A stretch of 64,000 nucleotides of DNA, from assembly GCA_018697195.1 (NCBI GenBank), contig CM031857.1, forward strand, positions 66,192,607-66,256,606. Direction: 5' to 3'. The notes below the pieces were generated by a model. That model had not been told where the DNA came from. It did no database searches and saw nothing but the letters and a program-made list of their open reading frames with translations. The stretch comes from Certhia americana. Lineage: Eukaryota; Chordata; Aves; Passeriformes; Certhiidae. The translations under genes were made by a program, and so were the position numbers. Shown in pieces: positions 1 to 14,100 of the stretch; the stretch's first letter is position 1, and every line of letters starts with the position of its first letter.

Positions 1-439
1 TTGGGAGACAAAACTTTCCTAAGAGTTAAGATGCACAGCTTTCTAAATTCACTGAAAAGGTGGGGTTGTTTATCCCATATGCTAGCATAAGTCCTGATAA
101 TGGCATGCTTTCCAATCTTGTTGCCAAAGGCTGGACAAGAGGTAATAGCTTGAAGTTCAATTTAGGTAAACTGGCGTTGATGTTAGATGCATTTTCCTAG
201 AAGTTAAAATGTAGAAAAGCTTAACTAGGATGGGACTGGATTTAGAGTCCCTTAAAGAAGGTCAGAAATATTGCTAAGGATGTGATCCAATCCAGAAACT
301 GGATTCAAGTGTGAGGGTTACTCACACCTCTTGGGGCTAGAAGCATCAGGTCTATGGGCTGTGATTTTTCTTGCTCTCCTTTAATGAACCATGGTGGGAA
401 AAAGGAAACTTGAGACTCAGCAGGGAACAGAATACAGTA

Positions 440-1795
440 GAATAGGGTAGAATCATTTCAGCTAGAAGGATCATACAATGATCATCTGGTCCAAATGCCT
501 GACCAATTCAGGGCCAACAGATAAAGCATATTATTAAGGTCATTGTCCAAAGGCATCTTAGCAATTGACTAGCTTGGGACATTGACTATCTTGCTAGGAA
601 GCCTGTTCTAGGACTTGATCACCCTCTCAGTAATGAGATGCTTCCTAATGTCCAGTCTGATCCTCCCCTGGTGCATCTTTGAATCATTCATATATGTTCT
701 GTCACTGATTCCCTGGGAAAAGAGATCATCACCTCCATCTCCATTTCCCCTCCTTAGAAAGCTGTAGAATAAGCAATGAGGTCACCTATCAGCTTCCTTT
801 TCTCCAAACTAGACAAGCCCAGCATCCTCAGCCACTTCTCACAGGACATTCCTTTCACCTTTTTTGTGAGCTCCTATGGATAAACTTGAGTACCTTCTCA
901 CTATTCTTAAATTTTGGGGCCCAGAACTGCACAGATCTCATCTAAATTTATACCACTCAACTCTGGCCACCTAATTGCATCTAAGTTGGTCATAAAAGAC
1001 TAAAAGACTAAATAATGAAGGATTTATGAAAGATTTATAATAAAAAAAAATTAAAGAACCCACCATCCTGTGTAAGGAATTGTTTCTAGAAGTCTCATGT
1101 GTGTCTGTACTGAAACGTATTTTATATGACTGTAATTATTTAAGCAGACAGTTATGTTGATTCTGCCCTTATTATGTTATCTTCCATATTATTTTAACCC
1201 AACAAACTTTGTGTTGCCTAAGAACCCCACTTGAAAACGCTTTGTATGGTCACCAATGTTGTTAATGAAAACACTGAACAGTGCCAGCTTAGAAGTCAGT
1301 GCTGGAAGCAGATCTGCTCTTCCATTGCAACAACTGCCTGAGATCTCTCCAGGAGTCACTTGTTATGTGTTATGCTGTGTTAATTCTCTATAATTCATGT
1401 TTCTTAGTCAAAACGTAATTGATAGAAATTCAAATGCTTTGGAGAAATCCAAGTATATGACATCAGTATAGTTACCATTGTCTGCCAACTTAGAACGAAA
1501 GACAACAAACAAACCCTGCCTTCCAAGCAAAATACTTATGGCTTCTAAGCCTTTGTTTTGAAGTCCAAAACCCATGGCCCTACGTTTTCTAACCAACACT
1601 GTCAGGATAATTATCTGATAGCTACCTGTGTCATTCCTTTCATTATTCTCAAAAAACAAACCAGTACTGAGAATCCTGGTTTTAAATCCTCAGGAATTTC
1701 CTCAGTTCTCCAAGCTTTGCTAAAATATACAGCATGCTTTCAAAGATCTCGGCTAATTTCCTCATGACTTCTAGATGCAAGTTCTCCAGACGATG
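440..1795 (-). mobile_element. Decayed CR1 LINE fragment (3' end to reverse-transcriptase region)
   Basis: The plus strand starts with AGAATCATTTCAGCTAGAAGGATCAT, the reverse of a CR1 3' end, followed by CR1-like blocks (GGAAGCCTGTTCTAGG; CTTCCTAATGTCCAGTCTGATCC; TTCCTTTTCTCCAAACTAGAC; TTTGGGGCCCAGAACTGCA). Farther in, 1429-1455 on the minus strand encodes YLDFSKAFE, the non-LTR reverse-transcriptase motif, in a frame with a nearby stop. CR1-like sequence (AATCCTCAGGAATTTCCTCAG and beyond) continues to about 1795. The order and spacing fit one old minus-strand element with decayed or inserted sequence around 960-1190. Two adjacent copies are also possible. Confidence 0.75.
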
Positions 1796-4700
1796 CTTCC
1801 ATCCGTCTTCTGCAGTTACAGATGGTAACTTCTCTTTTCCATGTGGGATGTAATGGACACAACCTAAAGCCTCTTTTCAGATAGAGAAGAAAACAGGCTG
1901 TTGAGCACATCCAGCCTGCTTCCTTCATGAGACACAGCTTCGTTGTCTGCAAACAGATATCACATCTGATACAGGGATTCTTCTTCTCACAAACATGTAT
2001 TTTCTTGTCTTGGCACCTCTTGCCTCACATTGGAATACTTTACCCTTGGAATCTTTTCTACAGCTTTTCTGAGTTACAAGTGTTACAAATCTCCCCATAA
2101 CAGGCTCATAAGGCACAAGTTTCATTAAATCCTGTATTACAATTCAGCAGTGAAACAGAATAATAACTGCTCTGTTGATCTGTTTTTTCTTACGATTACT
2201 CATAAGGCAAGAACAGAATCATGGCACAGTTTCTGCTTCCTTCTACTTCCCTTGATAAAACATAAGAAGGGGGTTATTAAATTCAAACTGCGTGTTTGGC
2301 AAATACCAATCCACAATCAAAAGGTCTAAATGAAACTACCAGAGATGTACATAGCAAGTTGTACTCCCACTAAATCTTGGATGCTTGCATGAGGTGTCCC
2401 CTATCTCCTGCAATGTTTATGACAATCCTTCCTGCTCTCTCACCTAACTGTCATTGCAGATACTTTAAGTAATTAAACAGTTTTCAGTCTGGTATTCTCT
2501 CACCCTGTAACTCATTGTAACAAGACACAGTCAAAAAAGTTGTATCTGACCTGTTTAGGATACTATGACAACATTTCTGCCTTTGTCCATACTTGATCCC
2601 TTGAGGAAGAAAAAGTATAATAAGCAAAAAACCCCAAACTTCTTGAGAGTTTTTAAAATTAGTTAGTTAGTTATTATGCATTTATTTAGTTATTCTTCTG
2701 GAATTTCCAGTTTGCAAGAAATTTCAAAAAATGAACTTCCCAAGTAGCAGGCCCCCTGTGTTCTGATATTATGTCAAGTTTTGAAACAAAATTTTGAAAC
2801 AAAATTCCATTTTTTGTCTCCAAAAATTGTTGGGTAAATGCATAGTCTTGAGCAGTTGCTCACCAAGTTTAAAATAGGAATTGCTTCAAATTTCACCAAA
2901 ATATGCCATAATATAAAACGTTTATTGAAATATGAAATTATTACAATTAATAATGCTGCTATTAACAAAAGACACTTCTCTGCCAAAGCCTGAGGCCCTC
3001 TTCAAGTCATTAAAAGAAATCACAATAAATATCAAAGAGACTATCCTGTCTAGTAGAACTTTGAGATGGAAAACAGTTATTACATCACCCAGTTCATTCT
3101 CTCCTTGCCAGTGGAGGAATGTAGTACTAAGTACAAATTCATTTTCATTATTTGGATGCGGGTTTCCAACTTTTTTTGGGCACAGCAACAACTCTTTCAG
3201 CATAAGAGTAATGAAATCTTGGCACTCTGGCTCTCAATTCTCTCTGAAAGCCAAAGCTTGTCCAGACTTTTCTGAGTATTTGCCCAGATAAATGTAGCTA
3301 AATGGAATTGTTTACACTGCTGTTTTTCCTGTTGCACTTGTTCTTCAGCCAGAAGCCATATATAAGAAAGAGCACTTTGCATACACTGTTGCAAAATGGA
3401 ACACCTCCATACAGTTAACATATTTTGATAGAGCAGAAAGTAAGTCTGGACATTTTTTCATTTGCTTGCAGCTGCCTGAATAAATTGCTACTGTGTCTCA
3501 GCTGCTGAAAATTTACATTTTCTATATGCATATATTGTAAATAAAACAATAATTTTATAAGTGGCACAGTGGAATAGATCTGGCTGAGGTTCTAGATGAT
3601 GTTTTCAAGTGTAGCTCTTGAATGTTCCAGTTGCAGGCACCAGGATCTAGGAGTCATAAACGCTCATCCAGGTGATGAGAAAATGAGTTTCTGCTGTCTG
3701 CAAAACACAAATTAGATTTGTGTGTGGCAGCATCCTTTGAAACCTCTGGATCAGGACATTCTGCTCTGTCAGACTCTCAATCTCAGCATGTTTTAGACTG
3801 GAGTTAAGCCCTGAAACTACTCAGACCAGTGTTTTGGGACATGTCGGGGCAAGTGAACACTAAGGCAAATTTCAGGTCAAATAGCAAATCAATTCAGCAA
3901 GTCTGGTGAGCTCAATCAGGTTGGGCTGAGCAAGTGTGAGGCTTTTGGATCAGATGCACCTAAGCCCTTTTCCTTCTTTGACTTTTCTGTCCTTTTGTTT
4001 TTAATACATGAAGTTTAATCAAAGTCACTTACATGAATAGGATGCATGGTGCTCTGAGAAGAACCTGATCTTCTACTTAAATGTCCTCAACTCCTAGGAA
4101 AACAAGGCATACAGCAGAAATTTCTGGTGTATTGCCTTCTTTCACCAGGCTGAAAAACAAAACTAGCTGATGAGAGAAAGAAAAGGACTCACAAAGATAT
4201 CTTCTAGGTGGTTCTGTGCTTCCTGTTTTCATCCTCTTGACATTGGCATAGATTACCTATTTCAGGAATGCAGGCCTGGGTTGTCAAGCCCAGATCCCTT
4301 GTGACTAGACAGGCAATTCTTATAAGAAACTTATTTTTCCTTAAATGTGATTGTGAGTCACTTCCAGTGTGCTCAGTCTGGGGAGGCTCTCTTTGCAGGT
4401 GGAGACAAGTCACAGATTCGTCTACTCAGGTCTGATTTTTGTTGTCCTGTCAAAAATACATACATCACAAATCTCCTCTTTATTTCAGAAACACAGAAGG
4501 GGAGGCACATACGTGAAACTTACAGCAGCTTTCACCTGCCAAACCCTTAAGATCTTTTCTCTGTTCCAGTACACGCGCAGTCACGCAATGTCCTCTCTAA
4601 AAAAACCCAGCAAAACAACAAAAAAAAAAAAAGGATTCAAATAAAACAAACTGAAAAGTTGCTTTTGATCTAAACAGGGTAGAGAAAAAAATAATTAAAA

Positions 4701-6467
4701 GGCTAATCATGTTCCCCTGATGCAATTTTGAGGATCTGCACAATACATTCTCCACCTTGTTTATCCTTCTTTATTATTTGCTATTATTATTATTATTTAT
4801 TTATTTATTTATTTATTATTTGTAATTTATATTATTTTAAAAATATTATTATTTGTTAATATTTGCTATGTGCAAATATCTAAAGTCTGGTTTTTAAAAT
4901 TATTTACCTTTGTTTCATTCAGCAATATCCTCTGGGACTGCCCTGTGTACATGAATAGGACTTATTTTTATAGCTTCTTCTACTGTTTACAAGCTCACAC
5001 AGGTAATAGAATAAATTAAAAATCTATATCACAGTGCTCAACGAATTGACAGATATTTTCTCTTCCAAGTGTTTACAGGGGAAAAAAATGATGTATTGAA
5101 GATGACCATGTTTGCTATATAATACTACACAGTTGCTTGGATTTGGTTTAGATGGCTCTAATGAAAGCATTTTGAGCTCCCCTGAGGACTTGAGAAGGTG
5201 TCACCTTAATCACCAGTGTCAGTTTTAACAACAGGAAAGATTTCCCCTCCTGAAGCATTCCCTTCCTCTGTGGTAGCTAGTAAGAAGCCTGTATTGCAGC
5301 AATTCAAGAAGATGGACTGCAGCAATTCATCCATGGCCTCTCAGGGACTGGGTGCTCAAGCACTTTGTGCCAGGAAATCCTCGCTTGCCTCAAGGAGTAC
5401 TGTGGTTTCTTGCTACCAACATGCTGCTGTGGTCAAGACTCTGTGTGCTTCAAGATAAAGAGGGAATCTCTGAGAGTCCCCTAAATGGGGATTAGATACT
5501 AGTATAGGGAAAACAGCCTTAGCCCAGACTTTTAAACTCCAAAGGAAGCAGCACTGATCTACCCTCCCACACTTCTCCTGGAGAGAAGATGGCCACAAGG
5601 GCTGTGTAAAGTGGCCATTTTTCAGTTCTTCAATGAGTCATTTATAAATGTCTTTGGTTTTCAACTTCTTTGTGAGCCAGTGTGATTGCTCTTCCTTCCA
5701 AAAGTACAATTGCACCATTAGCAAACAACATCAAGGAACTTCTAAAGCCAGTGCTAAATCATACTGGCTGTTTTCCACAGAACTTTGCCTGCTCCACTGA
5801 ATCAGAGCCCATTTCTACTTCGGTTATGCTTGTGACAAAGCAATTTATTAGACTCCTCCACTGCAATTTGTCTGCCCTAAGCTATGCATCCAAAATACAG
5901 GTAGACACCTCTCCCAGTTAAGTGTTGGCACTTAGCTGCAAAACAAGGTGCCTGCAGGAGTCAGTTAATTCTTCCCTACACCCACTATCAACCACCGAGA
6001 CATCAAGGTCTTCATCCTCGGTGGCTTTCTCAGATAGGATAGCAGATATTCCAGCTACTCCAGGCAAAGATTCCTATAAGATTCAAGCCAGTTCTTTGAA
6101 CAAAGGCAGGTAGACAATCCATGTGAGATCAGCAGCTGTGCAGCCTGGCCTGTGGGTGACCCTTGCCTTCATGGAGAGGCAGCAGAGGCTAGGTGTTGTA
6201 TCCTAGGATGTCTCTGGTTATACTAGATATGCACATTTAGATAAACACACATCTTATCACTTCTCCTGCCCACAATCACTTGCTGACAGGTTGCACATCA
6301 CCCAGCCTGTGGATCGCTTTGCACAGCTCTCTGCCCATCACAAGCAGCTAATGAGTTTAATTCAAAATTTCACAGGGAAAGAAAACAAAACCTCTCACCT
6401 TTGTTGTCTCCCTTCACAGCTGTGTAAGTCCTTTCATATATGTTAATATGATTAATACATAGGTTTT
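1796..6467. other. Non-coding DNA downstream of KLF12, no gene seen
   Basis: AT-rich, with only short chance frames (largest about 119 codons near 2932-3291, no family signature). It contains the TTA/TTTA microsatellite, an A13 run near 4620 and a small tandem duplication of TTTTGAAACAAAA around 2777-2802. Confidence 0.7.
4782..4821. repeat. (TTA)n/(TTTA)n microsatellite
   Basis: TAT-TAT units pass into TTTA units, then into AT-rich DNA up to about 4860. Confidence 0.95.
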
Positions 6468-6665
6468 CATTCAGAGGATGATTGAGCACTGGAATAGGTT
6501 CCCCAGGAAAGTGGGAACCAAGCCTGTCAGAGTTCAACAAACATTTGGATAATGGTCTCAGGCACATGGTGTGACTTTTGGGAAGTCCTGTGCAGGGCCA
6601 GGAGCTAGACTTTGATGATCCTAGTGCATCCCTTCCAACTCAGCATATTGTTTGATTCTATGATA
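6468..6665 (+). mobile_element. CR1 LINE 3' fragment
   Basis: Plus-strand CR1 3' end: GATTGAGCACTGGAATAGGTTCCCCAGG, then GTCCTGTGCAGGGCCAGGAG, CATCCCTTCCAACTCAGCATATTG and a terminal GATTCTATGAT, the characteristic ATTCTATG tail. It is 5'-truncated to about 200 bp and diverged. Confidence 0.88.
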
Positions 6666-8914
6666 TCCTAAGTCTCTGACTCCCAGCCCTTAGCAAGACC
6701 CCAGCTTTCAATAAAATGGGATAAAATAGAAACTGCTTCAACTTCTAAAAACACTTGTGGATGAACTTGCTGCTGAAATCATGGACCACCAAGCTGCAAG
6801 AACCGAGAAGTTTCCCTACTACCTAATTTTTAATGTACACTAGTACATTAGAAATCTACCCTGAAACCACCTTCTGGCATGGGGCACTTCTTGTCCACAT
6901 TGTTCAACTCTCCTGATCTCCAAAACAGGACAGCAACATCCAGCTGCCTGTTGGGAAGGGCCTGTGGGCCATGCTAAGTTCTCAAGTATTCCCAGGTGTT
7001 TGGAAGAATGCTAGCAGAGGCAGGGGCCACCCCAAAGGTACAAAAGCACAGGTGATGGCAGCGCTAGTCAGTGCTTCCCACCACGGCTTGACTTCAGGTG
7101 TGACTGCAGCCAGAGCAGGCAGCTCAGTGCTTGGGTTCATCAGGCTGACTCTTTCCTTAGCAGGGAGGATGAATTCAGCAAATAAACCACAAATTCCTCA
7201 CAGGCTTGGTTGATTTCCATGGACTTTCAACCTCCTGACTTTTTTTTTTTTTTCTGCAAGCCATACTCATGCCTCACAAACACTGTAGGGCAAGTGATTC
7301 CCTGGATTCCTGTAAAACTCAGGCCTAACAGAGTGAGCTCTTGACAGACCAGACACAGAAGAGGAAGGCCACCCAGCAGCCCACATTTGTCTATAAGCAC
7401 CATGTGTGCAACCTACTGAGCAGCCGGAGGCACTGCTGAGGGTGTGACAGGTGATAGCCAGCAGCCCCCATGGAATCACTACCCTGCCAGGCAAGAGAGA
7501 CAAACAGCTGCCATGCATGGCCATAATCCTGACAGTCAGGTTTCTGACTGGGAGGTGGCCGGTTCTTTTGATGAAAAAAGGGGGGTTTAATATATGTTAA
7601 CTTCATCCTTCCAATCATATTTCCTACTATTTTTAAATCTTAATAAATCCTGTGATTTTTTCATGAATACAATCTTGTGGGGGCATGAGTCACCCCTTTT
7701 AGGATCAACTGGTTGGTTATAGATGTGGCTATTTGCCACCACAGTCTGAGTATTCAGGGTTAGTGTCTTACTGGACTTGAAGCCAGGAGAGCAGGGTTGC
7801 ACAGGGATGAGATGAACCAATGACAAATATTTGGGTGACTGAATCAACCTAGCTACCTGAGCTCCCTGGGCAGGCAAATCCCACTCAAATGCAGCACCTC
7901 TTCAAAAAGATAAATAAGCGGTATTGCAGAGCACTGGGGCAGATAACATGTAGATAGGGCACTGGCAGAAGAATTAGTGGGGCAATATTTCTCTTTGGAA
8001 AAGGAAATAGGTTGTCACTGGCATCATCTCATACTGCTTTTTGTTTATCTCTGTCTTCTCACTTTTCTAGTGCCATCAAGGCAGTTATCCCCTGTCCTTT
8101 ATTGTGGTTATCTTTCATCCTTCCTCCTCTCTACTAAGAGTTTACCTCTTCATATCAATACACCCACAACGTGAACTAGTTTTGTGAACAAGCTATATGA
8201 CAATGAGCAGCAGTAGAATCTTTGTTACCAATATTTCTTATAATGTAATATGTACTCATGAGTACATATTTCAGCTTCCTGTAACACTATTATTTGAGAA
8301 TATATAAAAATCAAGAGGTAAAATATAAGTTTCTTAATAACTGTCAGGTGCTTTTGACATTTTACCTCAAGTAATCTTTTCAAAAACTACTTGTGAAGAA
8401 CTTGCTGTCTGGATTTCTTCTCGGAAAGTTTCTAACGGCTCTTTCACTGCATTCTTAAAAGCATCCTTGTTCTCACACATAGTCAGTAAGACATCATCTC
8501 TAATTTTGTTATCCCTGTTCAGATAAACTATACAGCTTTAATAGATGCTTCCATTTGGGGGAAAAAAAGGAACCAGTTGCAAGCAACTATCTCTTAATGA
8601 TTTCACACTTGTACTAAAAGTCTGCATAATTTTCTAATGGTTAATCAGCATAAATTTGTTTCATGATCACTAAGAGGCAACTGCTGTTAAGAACAGTGAA
8701 TGAAGAAATTTTTAGCATGGTGTCCTTTAAAGCACTTGAGCCTAGATTCAGGCAGCCAAAATTGTGTCTACTTCCCTAAGCCTCATGTCTCCCTTTGGTC
8801 ATCCCTGTGTCTGCAGGGACACAGCAGGCTGTAAATTAAGTTTTCAGTGCCTTTACTTTGATGTCCAGAAATACCAACACCTCTAAAATTACTTAACTAC
8901 TTCTCAGCAACTGG
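6666..8914. other. Non-coding DNA, nothing recognised
   Basis: Includes a T14-T15 run near 7239-7253. Frames of 60-96 codons on both strands overlap and conflict, with no known motif. Confidence 0.65.
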
Positions 8915-8951
8915 CTTGGTTGGTTGGTTGGTTGGTTGGTTGGTTGGTTGA
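8915..8951. repeat. (TTGG)n microsatellite
   Basis: Nine near-perfect TTGG units, followed by GATTGAGG. It leads into the T/G-rich tract that follows. Confidence 0.97.
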
Positions 8952-9086
8952 TTGAGGTTTTGTTTGTCTTGGGGTTTTCTGTTTCTTTGTGGTGTTTTTT
9001 TGGGTTTTTTTAAATTTTTTTTTGTTTGTTTTGTTTTGGCTTGGTTTGTTTGTTTTTGTTGTTGTTTTGCTGCTGCTGCTGCTGCT
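8952..9086. repeat. T/G-rich low-complexity tract ending in (TGC)n
   Basis: Dominated by TTTG, TTTTGTTTG and GGGTTTTTT runs and closing with six TGC units at about 9068-9086. The long frame across it (Phe/Cys/Val/Leu-rich) is compositional. Confidence 0.93.
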
Positions 9087-11151
9087 TATCGCTATACATC
9101 AGAGTTCAGAAGTTACCTGAAGTGCCACAGAACAGAGCTTCATACAAACTTTTTCTGAATATCTAAATGAGATTGTGGGTACTGGTGGCAGAACTAGGAC
9201 TTCACTGATAAGATTTCAAGCTTTGCTCTGCACTTAATTCAACTCATTCTTCTCCTGCAAGCTGCTTCCACTCCGTGCAACTTAAATGTGTACGTGGTTA
9301 TGTGAGCTGAGATCTGACCTACATCTAATGCTAAACACATTGTTCCCTTTTGTGCTGCCGCCTGCAGAAGCATTGCATCTTAGCCAGTCTTGCTGCAGCA
9401 GCCAACTGCTTTATCTTTGGCTTTGAACAGATTCTTGGTCTTGGATAAGGATGTGTTACTGTCAGTCAGATAACATTGGCTTTTGAGGAGCTGTCACAAG
9501 CAGCCAGTCTTTGCCCTCTGCCTAGCTTTCAGTCAAATGTTGGGTAAGAGATTTACAAAGGAAGAAATTTTCTTTATGCTCTTCTTGACCAGATCTTTCA
9601 TAAGACTCCTGTATAGCTTTGAAAATCTTGCTCTAGAAAAGAAAACTGAAGATCGTCTATCACTGATTTCACATAAAAAGGAAGATTGCTTCCATGACCA
9701 ACTTAATACTGCTGAGCAGGAGAGAGATAGCATCTAACAGGAGAAAATCTGCCACAGTCTAGACTCATACGTAAGAATGTATCTCAGATACTTTAGCATT
9801 AAAAAAAGGCTTAGCTATAATGTAGACTAATGCAGAAAGATTTACAGTTAACACTTTGAAACCATGAATGTTTAGCCCTGAATGTTCTCATAAAGGTCCT
9901 CAGATTAATTTTATCACAAACACATCTATTCTTTCATAGCTTTACATTAAGTCATGTACAAAGGCTCATCAAATAGAAGTAAAGAGTCTTCTGGAAAAAA
10001 AATATCCTTAAAATGTTTACCTAGTCATAACTAATAGCTTTTGATTGTTCTTTTGTAAGCTTGGAAGCCATTATAGAAAGCTCAATTAAGAGTCTTGACA
10101 TTTACTGTGCATTCCAGTTCAAATTTACTAATGGATACAATTCAATTCCTTTTGCACCACACAATGCCACAAATTCAGTTTAGAGTAATGCAGACTTCCA
10201 AGGGTGAGCTGGGAATAATTACACAAAAGGTCAAAAGCCTCTTGCCCTGCAATAAGTACCATTTCTGACAGGCTTGCTAGTTTGTTTAAATAGAACATTA
10301 TAATCAAGCAGATATTGGAAAATATCTCAAGGAGAGTACTTTTATACAATACAGAGTCCCCCTCACAAAGAAAGATATACCTAATTTTCAGCTCTGTGGA
10401 ATGTCACCTAGAAAGAAGGGCCCTTTTGATAGCGAGGTGCGACTGCACTTTTGGTCATTGTGAGCTGCAATTCCTTCTCTAAAGCAGGATTCTGTTGCTA
10501 GACTTGGAACTAATAGTGTGTTGAACATCCGGCCCAGTGCAAACAGGCTCTGTAAGTACCTTCAAATCAGCCTTCCTGCATGAAAGAAGCAATGTTTTTG
10601 TGAATGAAACTGGATACTGAAGGATTAGAAATGCAGGTACTCCCCTGGTCATTTTGCAGAGAAAGGATGGGGGAGGAGGAGGAGAAGAGATGCTGATTAC
10701 AATATGTTGTTTATATAAACTAAACATGTGTGAAGGTGTGGGAAGTGCATATAAACCTTTTCCAGAGTTTGTTGTTTCATTAAAATGGAGAAAACTCAAA
10801 CAGGTGTTCCTTCCTCTCCCCCCCCGCCCTCCACATAACAATTCCTACTGAGCAAAGTGTTAGACCTGGACAGGCGCTGATGTCACCATTTTTACTGATA
10901 GTCAAGTTCTTGTAGAAAAATAGCACAACTAATTCATCTGCATTTGAGAACAAAGGCCTGTAACACATGGATGCAATCTCTTCAGGTTCTCTGGGAAGTC
11001 CTCTGAGTAGCACAGACCTGCAGGTTCAGGGTACACCTGGCTACAATGAGAGAGCTACAGCAGCAGGCAGACAGACATCGCTGTGCTGAAAGCGGTCTTG
11101 GGGATCAGTGGCATTTCTCAATACAAAGAGTGGCATTTTTCTCACTTCTTT

Positions 11152-11171
11152 GTTTTATTTTATTTTATTTA
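11152..11171. repeat. Short (TTTTA)n repeat
   Basis: Three to four TTTTA units. Confidence 0.8.
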
Positions 11172-14100
11172 CTTCAAGTATCTGAGCTACTCCTAAACCT
11201 TCGATTAAAAAGAAAAATTCCCTGATTTGATAAACAAACATCTTGTGAACTCCTGAAGTACTTCAGCTTTGAAAGGAAAGCAAGTAGAAACTTTTGCCAG
11301 TTTGCTCGAAAGTGCCATTCACTGTTAAGTTATTTTTATCAGAGAGGGAAGTTGGCTAAAAAGCCTGAACTAAGAATTAGATCTTCATTCCCTTGTTGAA
11401 CATAAGGAAGCTCAGGTTTAAGGCAGCAATTATCTGTCCTCTGCAACACCACACCCAGCTTTCCTTCTTCCCTTGTCACTGCAGCTTGCTGAAAGAGCAC
11501 TGGGGGCGCAGAAATGACGGTTCTCATCAGCTGGTCTCTGGCTCACATGGTGATCACCACACAGTACTTCATCTAGAGATGAAGTGTGATATTCTCTCAT
11601 TATCCTATTTTATTCAGAAGCCTTGCCTCATTGCCCCATACAGCATGTGCAGCCTATCTAGTCTGTGTAGGACAAGGATGATGGCCTGGGATCTAGTCAG
11701 TGATCATGAGACCACAGGTGTTCTGCTGCAATAGTTTCCCACTTGCAGCATGTGTCACAGCTATGAACTGTTTGGCCTGTAAATCAACAGGTTTGATCTT
11801 GCCTTCCGATGATTCCTGAATAGGTTGCTGAAAGGCTCTCAAGAGCACCTCCACCTCCTAAACCGGCGCCACCCTCTTTACTCACAGTGGGTTATGAGGA
11901 AGTTGCTGCCTTTTTTGTTGCTTAAGCTGACCTGTGAAAGACCATAAATGCATTTTATGCCATACATAAGTTACTTGGCTTCTTGCAAGGCTCATGAAAA
12001 AATAGTACTTAGGTATGAACATGTTACCTTGAAGACACAGGTGAGGGTATAGGCTGTGTTTGTCTCAGGGTTCAAAATGTGCACACAAATAGTGGGAGCT
12101 CAGTTGGATGCAGCAGAGTTGATGCATGGACCTTAAGAAATTATACTCCCAAATATAGAAATCATTCCCTTGTGTTTCTGGTCACATCTGAAACAAATCC
12201 AAGAACCAGGGTCATGTTTTTAATCCGATACCATATTAAGGACAGATGAATTGACACCAGCCACATTTTTGAGGTGGGTTATTCACAGACACATACATTT
12301 TGACACAGCAGGTCAAGTGACTAATATTTCATACCTCAGCATTCCAAAGCACTCACCTGCAATGGAAATGATTCCTTGGTACAGTATTTTCGTCAGCTAC
12401 TTAAGCGAATGGGCTCTGTGTCTGCAGATTCTGTTCATGTTTGTGGAACAAGATGCTATTCAGTCCCAATTCCATGGGTCATTCTATTTAAATAAAGGTG
12501 CCATAGATTTTACTTTCTCCCTGAGTTAGCCACGTGTACATGTGCTCAGTGTTCTTTGGACAAGACATGCCACAGCTACATCTGTAGCTGTGCATATACA
12601 ATCCCACCTCCCCTCATATGAGCTCCTCTTAGGCATCCTGCAAAAAGTCTGCCTAGGTCTGCTCGGCCTGACCTCCTCATGTGCACCCTGACCCTGTCAT
12701 GGCATGATGATGGATAATAAATGTGCTGGCAGTGCCTGAGCACATACAACATAAAGCACTAAAATGTTCCAAAGGAAAGTCTTCCCCTGCATCAGCCTTG
12801 TGGCCTTCCAGACACTCAAGAGCAGATTTTGCTTTCAGATGGCCTCGGGTAACCCTTGAGATGTAGTGCACTTGCATCAATATACCTGCATGTTCTTACC
12901 AAGATGAATTCTCTTTTGGCTTATACAATGGAAATTAGAAGTAGGTGTGCCAACATGTATCAGAAGGGAAAGACACCCTTAATCCACAAATGGTTGCTTT
13001 ATAAAGACTGAAGTACTGTAAAAGCCATTCCTTTATGCAATGCAGCCTACAGATTATAAAACTCCAGAGACAAGGCATGGATTAAGTGCATTACCACACA
13101 ATGAAAATATGTCAGTTTAGTTTTTATCACTGTCAAACAAGCACTAGGACAGAGTCATAAGAAAAATATTTATAGCAGTAAATCCCACCTCAACATGATA
13201 ACATTCAGACTGAACACTAAAAGAACAAAAGGTGTGTAGAATACAAAGCGACTCATGTATTCCAGGTAACCCATGGCACACTGTAGAACCATCATTTTAA
13301 TATTTCTGGCTGGCTAATAAAAGTAGCAGGAAAAACTGTGCTTCGTGAGTTTTTTAGAAGTGTCTGGTCTGACTGTGTGGTTATCTTACTGCAGTTAAGT
13401 ATAGACAGCTTTTCTTTAATACGTTAGTACACATCTTCCAAAATGTAAGGGACACAAATTATAACTTCTTTCATGAATCATATAACAAGGTATGCACTGT
13501 TCTCCAGACTCATATAATCACGGAAATATCATCACTGCAGTAGTTTGCCTCCCTCTGGATTTTTCCCCTTCACAGGTTTATGCTGACAGTTTGCTTTGCT
13601 TTCCTTTACTCACTAATGTGGTTAAAATCTGTAACCCTCTTGATGACTGCCATGGTTACAGAGCACATCTCTTTCAACAGGTTCTTTTTCCTGGCAGTAA
13701 TATAACGCCTCTGATTCATAGGCTGAAGGATAGTGGTGGTGAAATCAGTGGAGCTTACCATCCCTTGGCACTGGGGACCAAACAGAGAGCTGGTGTAAGC
13801 TGGGGATTACCATGGAGCATAGAGTAACATCCCTAGCTTTGGCTTTGAAGATTTGGTTTCCTCATCAGTGTTTTTCTCTTTTGTTGCCTTTCAGAAATGC
13901 AAGTGTTTTCATATCATGCTGTATAATTCAGCAGAAGACTAATATTTTGTCTGGCAGCCTTTGTAGCTTGTATAGATGATTTCTTGCACCAAGCTTCCCC
14001 TTCCTTTTTCCCTCTCTCCCCTGTCCCTCTGAGTTTAAGTGTGATGTTTTGAAAAGCAAATATTTTTGACTACAAAGTCCTTTCCAGTCTTTAATTTGTT

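Noticed and set aside
8952..9158. Phe/Cys/Ala-rich small frame resembling a membrane peptide
   Set aside because: It lies over the T/G-rich tract and TGC repeat; hydrophobicity is compositional.
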